38,732 nucleotides of DNA from Candidatus Brocadiaceae bacterium (GTDB lineage Bacteria > Planctomycetota > Brocadiia > SM23-32): NCBI GenBank assembly GCA_003551565.1, contig PUMZ01000169.1:1-38732 (forward strand), in the 5' to 3' direction. A program made the translations under genes and the position numbers. The notes under the pieces are model-generated. The model did not search any database. It saw only the letters and a list, made by a program, of their open reading frames with translations, and had not been told where the DNA came from. This document shows positions 1 to 9,449 of this stretch, piece after piece; position 1 is the stretch's first letter, and each line of letters starts with the position of its first letter.

Positions 1-71
1 GTGCCGAACAACGGGACATTCACGAGCCGCAAGCACCGTTCGACACAGGATCGCTTAACCGTTCAAACACA

Positions 72-1676
72 TCAATGCCTGAAATGCCGGCACCCCGTCA
101 GCACCATGGCGATACCCAGCCTGTCGGCAGCCTCGATCACAGCCTCATCCCCTTTCGCACCTCCGGGTTGCATGACCGCCTTGATCCCGGCCTCGGCGGC
201 CGTTTCCAGGGCGTCGGGGAACGGGAAAAAGGCATCGCTGGCAAGTACGGCGCCTTCCGCACGCGCGCCGGCCTTACGCACCGCGGCCACCGTGGCGTCG
301 ACCCGGCTCATCTGCCCCGCGCCGGCGCCAACCAGCATCCCATCTTTAGCAATGGTAATGGCGTTGGATTTGACATGTTTGCAGCATATCCAGGCGAACT
401 GCAGATCGGCCATCTGCTGTTCCGCAGGCTCTTTTTCGGTGACGACCTCCATCGCGTCTTCGTCAACGGTCAGCAGATCTCTGTCCTGAACCAGCATTCC
501 GCCCACCACGCGACGCATGTCTTTGGACGCCGTATCCGGGATCGCGGTCCCGAAATCACCACATTCGAGTATGCGTGTCCTCTCCGCCCACCGGGCGCCC
601 GACAGCAGGCGCTCCACCGCCCCGGACTCGACGGTTGGTGCGATGACGGCCTCGACAAAATAGGGAAGCTTTTCCCCGTTGTTGTCTGCACGGTAGTCGG
701 CAATGAGGCCCGCAATTTCCTCGGTGAAAGGACGGTTGATTGCCACGATACAGCCGAACGCGCTGAGCGGATCGCCCAGGTAGGCACGCCTGTAGGCTTC
801 GCCGATCTCATCGGCCACGCCCGCCCCGCAGGGGTTGGTATGCTTGATACATACCGCCGCCGGCTTGCGGAACTCCTTCACAAGTTCGAGAGCAGCATTG
901 ATATCCAGGATGTTGTTGAAGGACAATGCCGGGCCGGCGATCTGGTCGGCATTGCTCACACAGGGTTCGTCCACCCCCTTTTCCACGTAAAAAGCGGCCT
1001 CCTGATGCGGGTTTTCCCCGTATTTGAGCCCCTGCTTCAACTCCAGGTCGAACTGCAGTCGATCCCCGGGAGCAACGCCCTGCCTGCCGGGATCGCCCAG
1101 ATACCCGGCGATCGCTGCATCGTAACGGGCGGTATGGCGGAATGCTTCCACGGCGAGCGCGTACAGGGTGGCGCCGGACAGGGAAGCTCCATTCTCTTCC
1201 AGCTCGCAGGCCACCTGATCGTATTGCCCGGGCGCGGTCAGAACGGCCACGTTCGCATGATTCTTGGCCGCCGACCGGATCATGGTCGGCCCCCCGATAT
1301 CGATGTTTTCAACGGCCTCTGCAAGTTCCACATCCGGTCCGGCAACCGTCTGCTCGAAGGGGTAGAGGTTGACAACCACCATGTCGATCGGCTCAATGCC
1401 GTGCTCCTGCATCTCTTTGCGGTGTCCTTCGTCCCCGCGCACCGCCAGAAGGCCGCCATGAATCTTCGGGTGCAGGGATTTTACGCGTCCACCGAGGATT
1501 TCCGGAAAACCCGTATAGGACGAGACGTCTGTGACTTCGATGCCCTGCTCGCGCAGCAGCTTCGCCGTGCCGCCGGTCGAGAGGATTTTTATGCCCAGCT
1601 GGTCGATGCGACGGGCGAAATCAGGCAGCCCGGTCTTGTCGGATACGCTTATCAATGCTGTTTTAACTTCTGCCAT
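72..1676 (-). CDS. purH: Bifunctional AICAR formyltransferase / IMP cyclohydrolase
   Basis: 534-aa ORF; N-term MAEVKTALISVSDKTGLPDFARRIDQLGIKILSTGGTAKLLREQGIEVTDVSSYTGFPEILGGRVKSLHPKIHGGLL and C-term SDAFFPFPDALETAAEAGIKAVMQPGGAKGDEAVIEAADRLGIAMVLTGCRHFRH are canonical PurH. Confidence 0.97.
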   Translation of the reverse strand: MAEVKTALISVSDKTGLPDFARRIDQLGIKILSTGGTAKLLREQGIEVTDVSSYTGFPEILGGRVKSLHPKIHGGLLAVRGDEGHRKEMQEHGIEPIDMVVVNLYPFEQTVAGPDVELAEAVENIDIGGPTMIRSAAKNHANVAVLTAPGQYDQVACELEENGASLSGATLYALAVEAFRHTARYDAAIAGYLGDPGRQGVAPGDRLQFDLELKQGLKYGENPHQEAAFYVEKGVDEPCVSNADQIAGPALSFNNILDINAALELVKEFRKPAAVCIKHTNPCGAGVADEIGEAYRRAYLGDPLSAFGCIVAINRPFTEEIAGLIADYRADNNGEKLPYFVEAVIAPTVESGAVERLLSGARWAERTRILECGDFGTAIPDTASKDMRRVVGGMLVQDRDLLTVDEDAMEVVTEKEPAEQQMADLQFAWICCKHVKSNAITIAKDGMLVGAGAGQMSRVDATVAAVRKAGARAEGAVLASDAFFPFPDALETAAEAGIKAVMQPGGAKGDEAVIEAADRLGIAMVLTGCRHFRH

Positions 1677-1737
1677 CTATGATCTCCTGGCTTTGAAAAC
1701 TTTATGGAAAGATTCCATGCATCAACAGGGAGCACAT

Positions 1738-1766
1738 ACTATACCGGATAAAAGAACTTTTTGCAA
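1738..1766 (-). promoter_or_regulatory. Putative sigma70-type promoter for purH
   Basis: On the minus strand TTGCAA - 17 nt - TATAGT, upstream of the purH ATG. Confidence 0.5.
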
Positions 1767-1831
1767 AGTTGACGGAACACATCAAAGTATAAGGAATACT
1801 ATGCGCCTGCGCGGGGTGTCCAGGCCCGCAG

Positions 1832-1854
1832 GGCCTGCCTGCAGCAGGCAGGCC
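1832..1854. repeat. Palindromic intergenic repeat GGCCTGCCTGCAGCAGGCAGGCC
   Basis: Same palindrome core at 8996-9018, 15163-15183 and 37270-37288. Confidence 0.8.
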
Positions 1855-1923
1855 AACTGCCGTTGCCGTAGCCGTTCGCTGTTGCCGTTGTCGTAACCCA
1901 CAACCCATCACCCAGAACCGAGA

Positions 1924-2080
1924 ACACGCAATCCAACCAGCCCCGCATGGGGCGAAACAAAATCCCGGAAGCAAAGGTTGTGGCGCCCCTTCGGGGCTGG
2001 GCGTGGGTGTGCACTACGGTTCCCCGCGGCTCACTCCGTTCACCGCGGGCTACTGTTGTGACGCCCCTTCGGGGCATCCC
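1924..2080. repeat. Dispersed intergenic repeat (CCAGCCCCGC..GGGGCGAAACAAAATCCCGGAAGC..GGTTGTGGCGCCCCTTCGGGGCTGGGCGTGGGTGTGCACTACGGTTCCCCGCGGCTCACTCCGTTCACCGCGGGCTAC)
   Basis: Near-identical copy at 8806-8948; partial copies at 6168-6400 and 36745-36808. Confidence 0.85.
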
Positions 2081-2100
2081 TCGGAACGGACGCGCCTCCA

Positions 2101-2130
2101 TTGACATGGGAATCCGACATCATTTATAAT
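2101..2130 (+). promoter_or_regulatory. Consensus sigma70-type promoter for glgP
   Basis: TTGACA (2101-2106) - 18 nt - TATAAT (2125-2130); the ATG follows at 2139. Confidence 0.8.
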
Positions 2131-2138
2131 CATGCGCT

Positions 2139-4277
2139 ATGGAATTCCAGCAACAACTTAAAGACCTGTCCCGCAACCTGTACTGGACCTGGCAACCGGA
2201 GATGATCGACATATTCCGCGACATCGATCCGGGACTCTGGCGCGCGGTGAACCACAACCCAATCGAGTTCCTGTCCCGGATATCACCGGAAAAACTGGAG
2301 GAAAAAGCCGACGATTTGGCGCTGAACGCGCGCATCAACCATGCCTTTCACCACCTGAAAAATTACCTCCAGGACGACATGACATGGGGCAACCTGCACG
2401 CCGCCGCTTTGCATGCCCATCCCGTAGCATATTTTTCGGCGGAATTCGGGCTCCACGAATCCTTGCCGCTCTATTCCGGCGGACTCGGCGTGCTGGCCGG
2501 CGACCATCTCAAAAGTGCCTCCGACCTCGGCGTCCCCGTGGTGGGAGTCGGTCTGTTCTACGCACAGGGCTACTTTAACCAGCGGATGACGGAAGACGGA
2601 TGGCAGACAGAAACATACTTTGCTTCCGATGTGAACAAACTCCCCATAAAAAAGGCGAAGGGAGGGGATGGGGCGCCCCTGGAAGTGGAGGTCCGCACCC
2701 GCACAAGCGCCATCAAGGCGCATGTATGGAGCGCCAGCGTCGGACGAAACAGCCTGGTTCTGCTCGATTCCGACGTCGGTTCCAATTCCCGGCAGGACCG
2801 CACGCTGACATCCACACTTTACGGCGGGGACGATTACACCCGCATACGCCAGGAACTGCTGCTCGGCGTCGGCGGGTTGCGGGCACTGCACAAACTGAAT
2901 ATCAACCCGGGCGTCCTGCACCTGAACGAAGGCCACAGCGCCTTTGCCATCCTGGAGCATGCACGCAAATTGATGGAACTGGAATCACGCCCGTTCGACG
3001 AAGCCAGGGAAAAAACTGCGCAAAAAGTCGTATTCACCACCCATACCCCCATGGAAAGCGGCCATGACAGGTTCCATCCGCACATGGTCAGTGAAGTCCT
3101 TGACCCCATGCGGAACGACCTCGACCTATCCCATGACCATTTGCTCTCGCTCGGACGCATCAATCCCCATGACCAGAACGAGCACTTCTGCATGACGGTG
3201 CTGGGACTGAAATCGTCCCGTTTCACGAACGCCGTCTCTTCCATCAATGCACGGACAACCTGGAAGATGTGGAATGCGATCCTGCCGGGCCCATCCCAAC
3301 ACGAAACGGCGATTAACCATATAACAAACGGAATACATGTCGCCTCATGGCTCGCCGTGCCCATGGCCCACCTTTATACGCGCTATCTGGGCAAAAACTG
3401 GGAAAAGAGGCTCTGCGATCCAGGGACATGGGAAGGACTGAAAAATCTGGATGATGACGAATTCTGGGAACATCTTCAGGTGCTGAAAGCACAGCTGATA
3501 AGGTTCATCCATCGTGAAGTTTGCAGCAAATGCGGCGGCAAATCCGGAAATCTGCTGACAGCCCATGAAAAACTCCGCCTCAGCTCTTCGACTCTGACCA
3601 TCGGGTTCTCCCGGAGATTTTCTGAATACAAAAGGGCCTTCCTCATTTTGAACGACCTGGAGCGCCTGGACCACATCGTCAACCATCCCGATCGTCCGGT
3701 CCAGATCATTTTCTCGGGGAAGGCGCACCCGGCGAACAAACAGGGCAAGACGCTGCTGCAAAAGATTATTAAAGTCAGTCGCGACCCACGCTTCCTCGGG
3801 AGGGTCATTTTCATTGAAGACTACGACATCAACGTTGGACGGCACCTCGTGCAGGGAGTCGACCTGTGGCTGAACACCCCCCGACGCCCCCTGGAGGCCT
3901 GCGGAACAAGCGGACAGAAGGCGGTACTGAACGGAGGATTGAATCTTTCGACCCTCGACGGGTGGTGGCCGGAGGCGTTTGACGGGAAAAACGGTTTTGC
4001 CATAGGAGACGACACGCAGCACTCCGATCCGGCAGAACAGGACAGGCGCGATACGGAATCACTCTACAAAACCCTTGAAGAGACCGTCGTCCCGATGTTT
4101 TACGACCGCAGGGAAAATGGAATTCCCCGCGAATGGATATCCTTCCAAAAACATGCTATCCATACAATCGCCCGGCGTTTCAATGCCAGCCGCATGGTTA
4201 AAGATTATACGCTCCATGCCTACCTGCCGGCCGTTGGCGCCAGGACCTGTTCGCATCGCAATGGCACCGAATACTGA
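2139..4277 (+). CDS. glgP: Alpha-glucan (glycogen/maltodextrin) phosphorylase, GT35
   Basis: 712 aa; YFSAEFGLHESLPLYSGGLGVLAGDHLKSASDLGVPVVGVGLFY, LHLNEGHSAF, TTHTPMESGHDRF, and PLP-site region LEACGTSGQKAVLNGGLNLSTLDGWWPEAFDG. Confidence 0.96.
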   Translation: MEFQQQLKDLSRNLYWTWQPEMIDIFRDIDPGLWRAVNHNPIEFLSRISPEKLEEKADDLALNARINHAFHHLKNYLQDDMTWGNLHAAALHAHPVAYFSAEFGLHESLPLYSGGLGVLAGDHLKSASDLGVPVVGVGLFYAQGYFNQRMTEDGWQTETYFASDVNKLPIKKAKGGDGAPLEVEVRTRTSAIKAHVWSASVGRNSLVLLDSDVGSNSRQDRTLTSTLYGGDDYTRIRQELLLGVGGLRALHKLNINPGVLHLNEGHSAFAILEHARKLMELESRPFDEAREKTAQKVVFTTHTPMESGHDRFHPHMVSEVLDPMRNDLDLSHDHLLSLGRINPHDQNEHFCMTVLGLKSSRFTNAVSSINARTTWKMWNAILPGPSQHETAINHITNGIHVASWLAVPMAHLYTRYLGKNWEKRLCDPGTWEGLKNLDDDEFWEHLQVLKAQLIRFIHREVCSKCGGKSGNLLTAHEKLRLSSSTLTIGFSRRFSEYKRAFLILNDLERLDHIVNHPDRPVQIIFSGKAHPANKQGKTLLQKIIKVSRDPRFLGRVIFIEDYDINVGRHLVQGVDLWLNTPRRPLEACGTSGQKAVLNGGLNLSTLDGWWPEAFDGKNGFAIGDDTQHSDPAEQDRRDTESLYKTLEETVVPMFYDRRENGIPREWISFQKHAIHTIARRFNASRMVKDYTLHAYLPAVGARTCSHRNGTEY

Positions 4278-4498
4278 GCCGATAAAGGAGGAACCTTTCG
4301 CGGCAAATACCGTTTTATTCCGCTTTTTTCAAGCGGTGTCAGTGCCGTAGCTGCAAGGAAGGCAAGCGCCGCTGTGTCGTTGATTTATGAAATGCGGGTT
4401 ATGGTTGTTTTGTTTCGTACCTGTGCAGACATGTGGACATTCCGGCGCTCCGGGCTGATCCGCCCCATGCCCTGAACTATGGAGAGGAGACCATCCAA

Positions 4499-5662
4499 AT
4501 GGCAAATTTTGAAGATTGGGTTATACAACTGCGGAGGGAGTTCCACGCATCTCCTGAACTTGCTTTTCAGGAGAAAAAAACTTCGCGGAAAATTGCCGGC
4601 ATCCTGACCGATTTGAAGCTCGAAGTCACAACAGGCTGCGGGGAAACGGGAGTGACGGGCCTCCTGCGGGGAAAGCGGCCGGGCAAGACAATAGGGCTGC
4701 GCGCCGACATGGACGCCCTGCCGATCGGAGAGAAGAACGATGTGGGCTACAGTTCGCAAACCGATGGGGTCATGCACGCCTGCGGGCATGATGCGCACGT
4801 GGCGCTTATGCTCGGTGTGGCCAGGTATGTTGCCGAGAACGAACTCCATAAGGACTTCCGGGGCAACGTGAAGTTCATTTTCCAGCCCGCCGAAGAAACA
4901 CTGGGAGGTGCAAAGGCCATGATCCGGGATGGTGTGCTGGAAAATCCGCGGGTCGACCTCATGCTCGCCGCCCATGTTTCGAACGATGTGGCGGCCGGAG
5001 AATGCGGTATTTATGAAAACATAAGCAATGCTTCTTCCGACAGCTTCAGCACGCGCATCAGGGGGAGGGGCGGACATGGCGCACATCCGCACAAGACAAG
5101 CGATGCAATACTCGCGTCCTGTTTTTTTGTAACGCAATTGCAGTCAATTGTCTCAAGGAATGTCGACCCCACGCGGCCGGCGGTGGTGTCCGTAGGAATA
5201 ATCAGGGGCGGCACCGCCCCCAACATCCTGCCGGAAGAGGTCGTCATCGAAGGTACGGTCAGAGCCATGGAGGAGGAGGTCAGGCAGCTTGTCAGAAAAA
5301 GGCTCGCCAATTTCGCGCGTGCGCTGAAAGATTCTTATGCGCTGGAGGAAGTGGATTTTGACTTCAGTGACGGATGCCCCCCGTGCGCAAACGATCCGCA
5401 AGCAATTTCCGTGCTCAGGTCGGCCGCGGAGAAAGCCCTGGGACCGGATAAAGTCCGTGTTCTTACGCCCGGGATGGGAGCGGAAGATTTTGCCTGCTTC
5501 GCCGCCGAGAGGCCGTCGGCCCTCATGAGACTCGGAACGGGATATCCCGGGAAAACGACCGCCGGCCCGGCGCACAGCCCGTTTTTCGATATCGACGAGC
5601 AAAGCCTGATGACCGGCGTCCGGGTGTTCGTGACAGCGCTGCAGCAATATCTTGCAGAATGA
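4499..5662 (+). CDS. M20 family amidohydrolase (N-acyl amino acid / hippurate hydrolase-like)
   Basis: MHACGHDAHVALMLGVA, FIFQPAEETLGGAKAMI, RGRGGHGAHPHKTSDAI motifs; start at 4499 chosen because GGAGAGGAG precedes it (ORF is open from 4433). Confidence 0.93.
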   Translation: MANFEDWVIQLRREFHASPELAFQEKKTSRKIAGILTDLKLEVTTGCGETGVTGLLRGKRPGKTIGLRADMDALPIGEKNDVGYSSQTDGVMHACGHDAHVALMLGVARYVAENELHKDFRGNVKFIFQPAEETLGGAKAMIRDGVLENPRVDLMLAAHVSNDVAAGECGIYENISNASSDSFSTRIRGRGGHGAHPHKTSDAILASCFFVTQLQSIVSRNVDPTRPAVVSVGIIRGGTAPNILPEEVVIEGTVRAMEEEVRQLVRKRLANFARALKDSYALEEVDFDFSDGCPPCANDPQAISVLRSAAEKALGPDKVRVLTPGMGAEDFACFAAERPSALMRLGTGYPGKTTAGPAHSPFFDIDEQSLMTGVRVFVTALQQYLAE

Positions 5663-5800
5663 CGCGCTTATTTCACGCGTTTTCAGGCCCGAAGGGCCGA
5701 TTTCAACAATGCCCCGCTTATTTCACGCGCTCTCCGTGGTGCAGATGAAATATGCGGGACCAAGAATGGACGAGGCAATCATTGAAAGCCGGACATCCAT

Positions 5801-6016
5801 TCACCGTTCCGTCGTGTCCGCCCGACGCTCCGTCGCTGATGCCAGATCCCTTTGCAATGTCCGCAGCTCTTCCAGCAGATCCCCCCAACATCCTCCCGGC
5901 ACCGCATCCTCCCCCCTGCGGGAGTGCATGCCATCGATCTCTTCGATAAGAGATTGCAAATTGCAATGGATTCTTTCAGTTTCTCCGCTCACATCATCGC
6001 GTTCTATTTTGTCCAT
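5801..6016 (-). CDS. Small hypothetical acidic, helix-prone protein (71 aa)
   Basis: MDKIERDDVSGETERIHCNLQSLIEEIDGMHSRRGEDAVPGGCWGDLLEELRTLQRDLASATERRADTTER; composition is protein-like rather than shadow-like; GGTGG upstream. No family recognised. Confidence 0.4.
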   Translation of the reverse strand: MDKIERDDVSGETERIHCNLQSLIEEIDGMHSRRGEDAVPGGCWGDLLEELRTLQRDLASATERRADTTER

Positions 6017-6283
6017 GGCAATCCACCAGAAAATTCAGAATCCAGCAGGCCCTCCGTGTGTCTGGGCCCAGGCCCGGAGGGCCGTCTGCAACAATATCCC
6101 GCTCATTTCATGGTTTTCAGGCCCGAAGGGCCGATTTCAACAATAGCCGCGGGCGACCAAATAACAATCCAACCAGCCCCGCAAGGGGCGAAACAAAATC
6201 CGGAAGCAAAGGTTGCAGCAGGTTTGTAGTAAGCCCCTTCAGGGGCTCAGGAGTCCGGAAAATGCCACGCTAAAGGCGGGGAC

Positions 6284-6305
6284 GCCTGCCTGCCGGCAGG
6301 CAGGC
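6284..6305. repeat. Perfect 22-bp palindrome GCCTGCCTGCCGGCAGGCAGGC
   Basis: Read directly from sequence; lies inside a larger repeat whose other copy (about 30111-30210) lacks it. Confidence 0.85.
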
Positions 6306-6625
6306 TTGAAAGCGTCCACTACGAGCAGGGTTTTCGGCCACGCTCCTGGCGTGCACAAGCTCTACAGTTCCCCGCGGCTCACTCCGTTCACCGCGGGCTC
6401 GATTGACTCTTCTCCGTTTATTATGTTACGATAAAGGGAAAGCGCCAGCAACCAACCGTACCCGTACACCACTGCATTGCATTGTCTCTACCGGGGGTGG
6501 AAGCGCTCAGATAAGTGCAGACAGTACATGGCAAATGACACCCGGATGCGCGCGGACATGCACGGAAGATGATAACGGTCGCATTGCCGGTATCGAGAAC
6601 GCCGCAAGGGCGCGGATGAAGGAGA

Positions 6626-8668
6626 ATGAGCGAATACAAGCATATCTTGTCCCATAAACACAGGAAACTGCGCGACAGATCCGCCATCGCCGCACTGAAG
6701 AAATTTTTCAGGGACAGCCCTTTCCTTATAATAAGCATCGCGTTGCATCTTATTATCCTTTTGCTTCTGGCCTTTATAACCTCCGGAGAGCCTGCCGAAC
6801 GGCGCGCGGAGCGCGTCGAGCTGAAAGTCGAGGAAATGCGGTTTGAAGAGGTGGAAATGCAACCCATGATAACCGACCCAGAACGCTTTGTCACCGATCC
6901 CGCGGCCGCCGGAGGGATGGCGGGCGATGATGCCGGCACGGAGAGCGAAAGCCTGGCGGAAGCCGCAGAAGCCGCTGGCGCCGTCGAAGCACCGCGCCCC
7001 GATATATTCGGAATGCAAGAAGTCGTCCGGGGTGGCGGCGAAGGGCAGTGGAGCGACAGAACGGGCCCGGGATTCGCCATGACGGCGGGCGGGGGCGTAG
7101 GGCTTTCCGGAGCGATGGATGAGTTCGCGGTGGAGACAATGAACGCCGCTGCAAGGGGCAAAACCCTGGTCGTGCTGCTTATCGACCGCACCCGCAGTGT
7201 GGTCTACCTGAATCTGCCCCGGCTGGTGGAGCGCATGGACCATTACTTCGAGGCCCTGGAGCACAACCTGACTTCCGAGATGATGGAAAACACCCGCTGG
7301 CTGGTTGTGGGATACGGGCGCAGCGTCACATTCCACACCCGTCCGACCACCGGGCTGGAAGATGTCAAAGCTGCACTGAGGAATATCGAGATCTGTCCGA
7401 GCGGCGAACAGAACATCGGCGCCGCGCTCAATACCATCCTGGATCGGTACAGGGATTACGGACACCGGCGGATGCTGGTTGCCGCCATGACGGACGGTTA
7501 CGGCACCGACCTCCGGGACGGAACGATGATTGAGCGGACCATACGCCGGATGCGCAACAACAATGTCGGCCTGTACGTCTTCGGGCACGAGGCGGCATTC
7601 GCAAGCACCCGCAAACGCGAAAGCCTGAGGCTCGATCCGCAGCAGCTCCAGCCGGAGGACGCAGCGGCCGTCAGGGGTTTTGAAGGACGTACCATTACGG
7701 GCTGGGTCGATGCCGGGCCGGAGTCGCCCCGGCGCGAGTTATGGCGTGGAAGCCGCAGGTGGGGCTGGGACGACGCCCATATGCCCGCTTCGGGGTTTCC
7801 GATGTATGCAATGAACAGAATGGTGCTGGCGACCGACGGGCTGTATTTCCTCCTGCGGGAAGAATCGGATTACGATGACGAAAAAATGTATTCCCGGTAC
7901 CTTCCCGATGTTTGTTCGGTGCGGGAGTATGACAGGCGGGTGCGGGATAAACCGTTGCGCAACGCCCTGCAGCGCGTCTGGGAAGAGTTGCCCGATTTAT
8001 ACCTGACCAGAGATTTCCGCGTGTTCAGTATCGGCGCAGGCGGTCCGAACGACCATTCGGGTCACCTTGCCGGGCAGATCCGGGATCGCCGCGATCGGGC
8101 ACGGGAGGGCCGCCGCTATGCCACCGAGCGCATAAGGGAGCTGAAGGAACTGCTGGAGGATCCGCAGGTGCGTTCGATGAGCAATTACCCCAGATGGCGC
8201 GCACACGCGCAGGTGACGATCGCTGAACTCAAAAGGATGCACTTCCTGCTCGGACAGTACGGCGAGGTTCTCCGGCGCGAGTGGGAAGAGCACGGGCGCC
8301 GCTACAATTTTCCGGACTTTCTGGAAATCTTGCGCTACCACCGGGACGAACATGAACGCAGCTACGCCATTCTCGATTTGCTTGAAGAAGGCATGAGCCT
8401 TCGGCAAGCCATAAGGGAACTGGAAGGCTACCGGTATGATCTCAGCATCGTGGGGGGAAGCGCCCCGGACGATTTTGTGGGCCCCGCCGAAGCAAGAGAA
8501 GAGTATGAAGCCGCCCGCCAATACGCACGGATGATCATCGAGGAACACAGCAACACACCCTGGGAACTGCTCGCACGTCGTATCCTGTCAAATCTCCAGC
8601 CCCTGACATGCCGTCCACGCCAACTTTCACCGGCCACCCAGCCCCGGCCTCCGTCGCTCCCGCTCTGA
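6626..8668 (+). CDS. Membrane-anchored von Willebrand factor A domain protein, unknown function
   Basis: One N-terminal TM (FLIISIALHLIILLLLAFITSG), then VVLLIDRTRSV (MIDAS-like DxTxS) and VAAMTDGYGTD (Asp of MIDAS); long charged C-terminal region. Confidence 0.85.
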   Translation: MSEYKHILSHKHRKLRDRSAIAALKKFFRDSPFLIISIALHLIILLLLAFITSGEPAERRAERVELKVEEMRFEEVEMQPMITDPERFVTDPAAAGGMAGDDAGTESESLAEAAEAAGAVEAPRPDIFGMQEVVRGGGEGQWSDRTGPGFAMTAGGGVGLSGAMDEFAVETMNAAARGKTLVVLLIDRTRSVVYLNLPRLVERMDHYFEALEHNLTSEMMENTRWLVVGYGRSVTFHTRPTTGLEDVKAALRNIEICPSGEQNIGAALNTILDRYRDYGHRRMLVAAMTDGYGTDLRDGTMIERTIRRMRNNNVGLYVFGHEAAFASTRKRESLRLDPQQLQPEDAAAVRGFEGRTITGWVDAGPESPRRELWRGSRRWGWDDAHMPASGFPMYAMNRMVLATDGLYFLLREESDYDDEKMYSRYLPDVCSVREYDRRVRDKPLRNALQRVWEELPDLYLTRDFRVFSIGAGGPNDHSGHLAGQIRDRRDRAREGRRYATERIRELKELLEDPQVRSMSNYPRWRAHAQVTIAELKRMHFLLGQYGEVLRREWEEHGRRYNFPDFLEILRYHRDEHERSYAILDLLEEGMSLRQAIRELEGYRYDLSIVGGSAPDDFVGPAEAREEYEAARQYARMIIEEHSNTPWELLARRILSNLQPLTCRPRQLSPATQPRPPSLPL

Positions 8669-8720
8669 CGTAACCCGCTTATTTCAAGCGTTTTCAGGCC
8701 CGGAGGTCCGACAGCAACAA

Positions 8721-8777
8721 CCTGCCTGTGCGTTGCACCTGTCTGCGTCGCGGAAGCGACAGGCAGGCGCAGACAGG
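8721..8777. repeat. Palindromic repeat CCTGCCTGTGCG..CTGTCTGCGTCGCGGAAGCGACAGGCAGGCGCAGACAGG, short form
   Basis: Shared with 17461-17550, 36889-36976 and partly 24766-24826; the longer copies carry about 30 extra bp. Confidence 0.8.
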
Positions 8778-8805
8778 GAGCCCTGGGGAATGGGGTATAA
8801 CAACA

Positions 8806-9030
8806 CAACCAGCCCCGCAAGGGGCGAAACAAAATCCCGGAAGCAGAGGTTGTGGCGCCCCTTCGGGGCTGGGCGTGGGTGTGCACTACGGTTCCCCGCG
8901 GCTCACTCCGTTCACCGCGGGCTACGGTTGTGACGCCCCTATCGGGGCTTACCGCAAAAGATGCCAGGGGAAAATACTTTTGCTCAGGCCCGGAGGGCCT
9001 GCCTGCAGCAGGCAGGCCAACTGCCGTTGC
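8806..9030. repeat. Second full copy of the dispersed GCCCC/GGGGC intergenic repeat plus trailing CAGGCAGG palindrome and GCCGTTGCCGTT tract
   Basis: Direct match to 1924-2080; its right part (GACGCCCCTA.CGGGGCTTACCGCAAAAG...CTCAGG.C) matches 37201-37305. Confidence 0.85.
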
Positions 9031-9036
9031 CGTTAC

Positions 9037-9092
9037 CCCTAAGCCCTAAGCCCTAAGCTCTAAGCTCTAAGCTCTAAGCTCTAAGCTCTAAG
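9037..9092. repeat. Tandem heptamer repeat, 3 x CCCTAAG then 5 x CTCTAAG
   Basis: Read directly: ccctaagccctaagccctaagctctaagctctaagctctaagctctaagctctaag. Confidence 0.95.
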
Positions 9093-9449
9093 CTATCTGT
9101 CGTTGCCGTAGCCGTTCGCTGTTGCCGTTGTCGTTTTTGCCTTCCGCCGTAATATTAATTCTTTTCGAGTTTGTTTTTGAAAAGAATTATTGCCGTTGCC
9201 GTTATTATTTAAAATTTTCAGCCCCATTTGCGAAAAAGTTTATGCGCAGAACATTTTCGCCGATGATATCGGAGCGGCATCGGATACTCCTAACTCTCTC
9301 TTATAGAAGACATTATCGGATCCAGCGATTCCGGCCCCCTCTCCGACTGGAAATCAGCCGGTGCGATGGGGTAAAATGGAGGCAAATGGAGCCCCTTATT
9401 ATTTTTGCCTCAATCCTCGGAGAACAACTCGGTGGTCGGAGATTTCCCC

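Noticed and set aside
75-1682. 535-aa plus-strand ORF
   Set aside because: Antisense shadow of purH, which is unambiguous.
1924-2080. rRNA/tRNA or other structured RNA gene
   Set aside because: Hairpins do not match tRNA or rRNA; multiple rearranged copies fit an intergenic repeat.
3821-4256. Several 60-80-aa minus-strand ORFs within glgP
   Set aside because: Antisense shadows without RBS or protein-like composition.
9037-9092. CRISPR array or true telomere
   Set aside because: Uniform 7-bp units without spacers; internal to the chromosome segment with genes on both sides.
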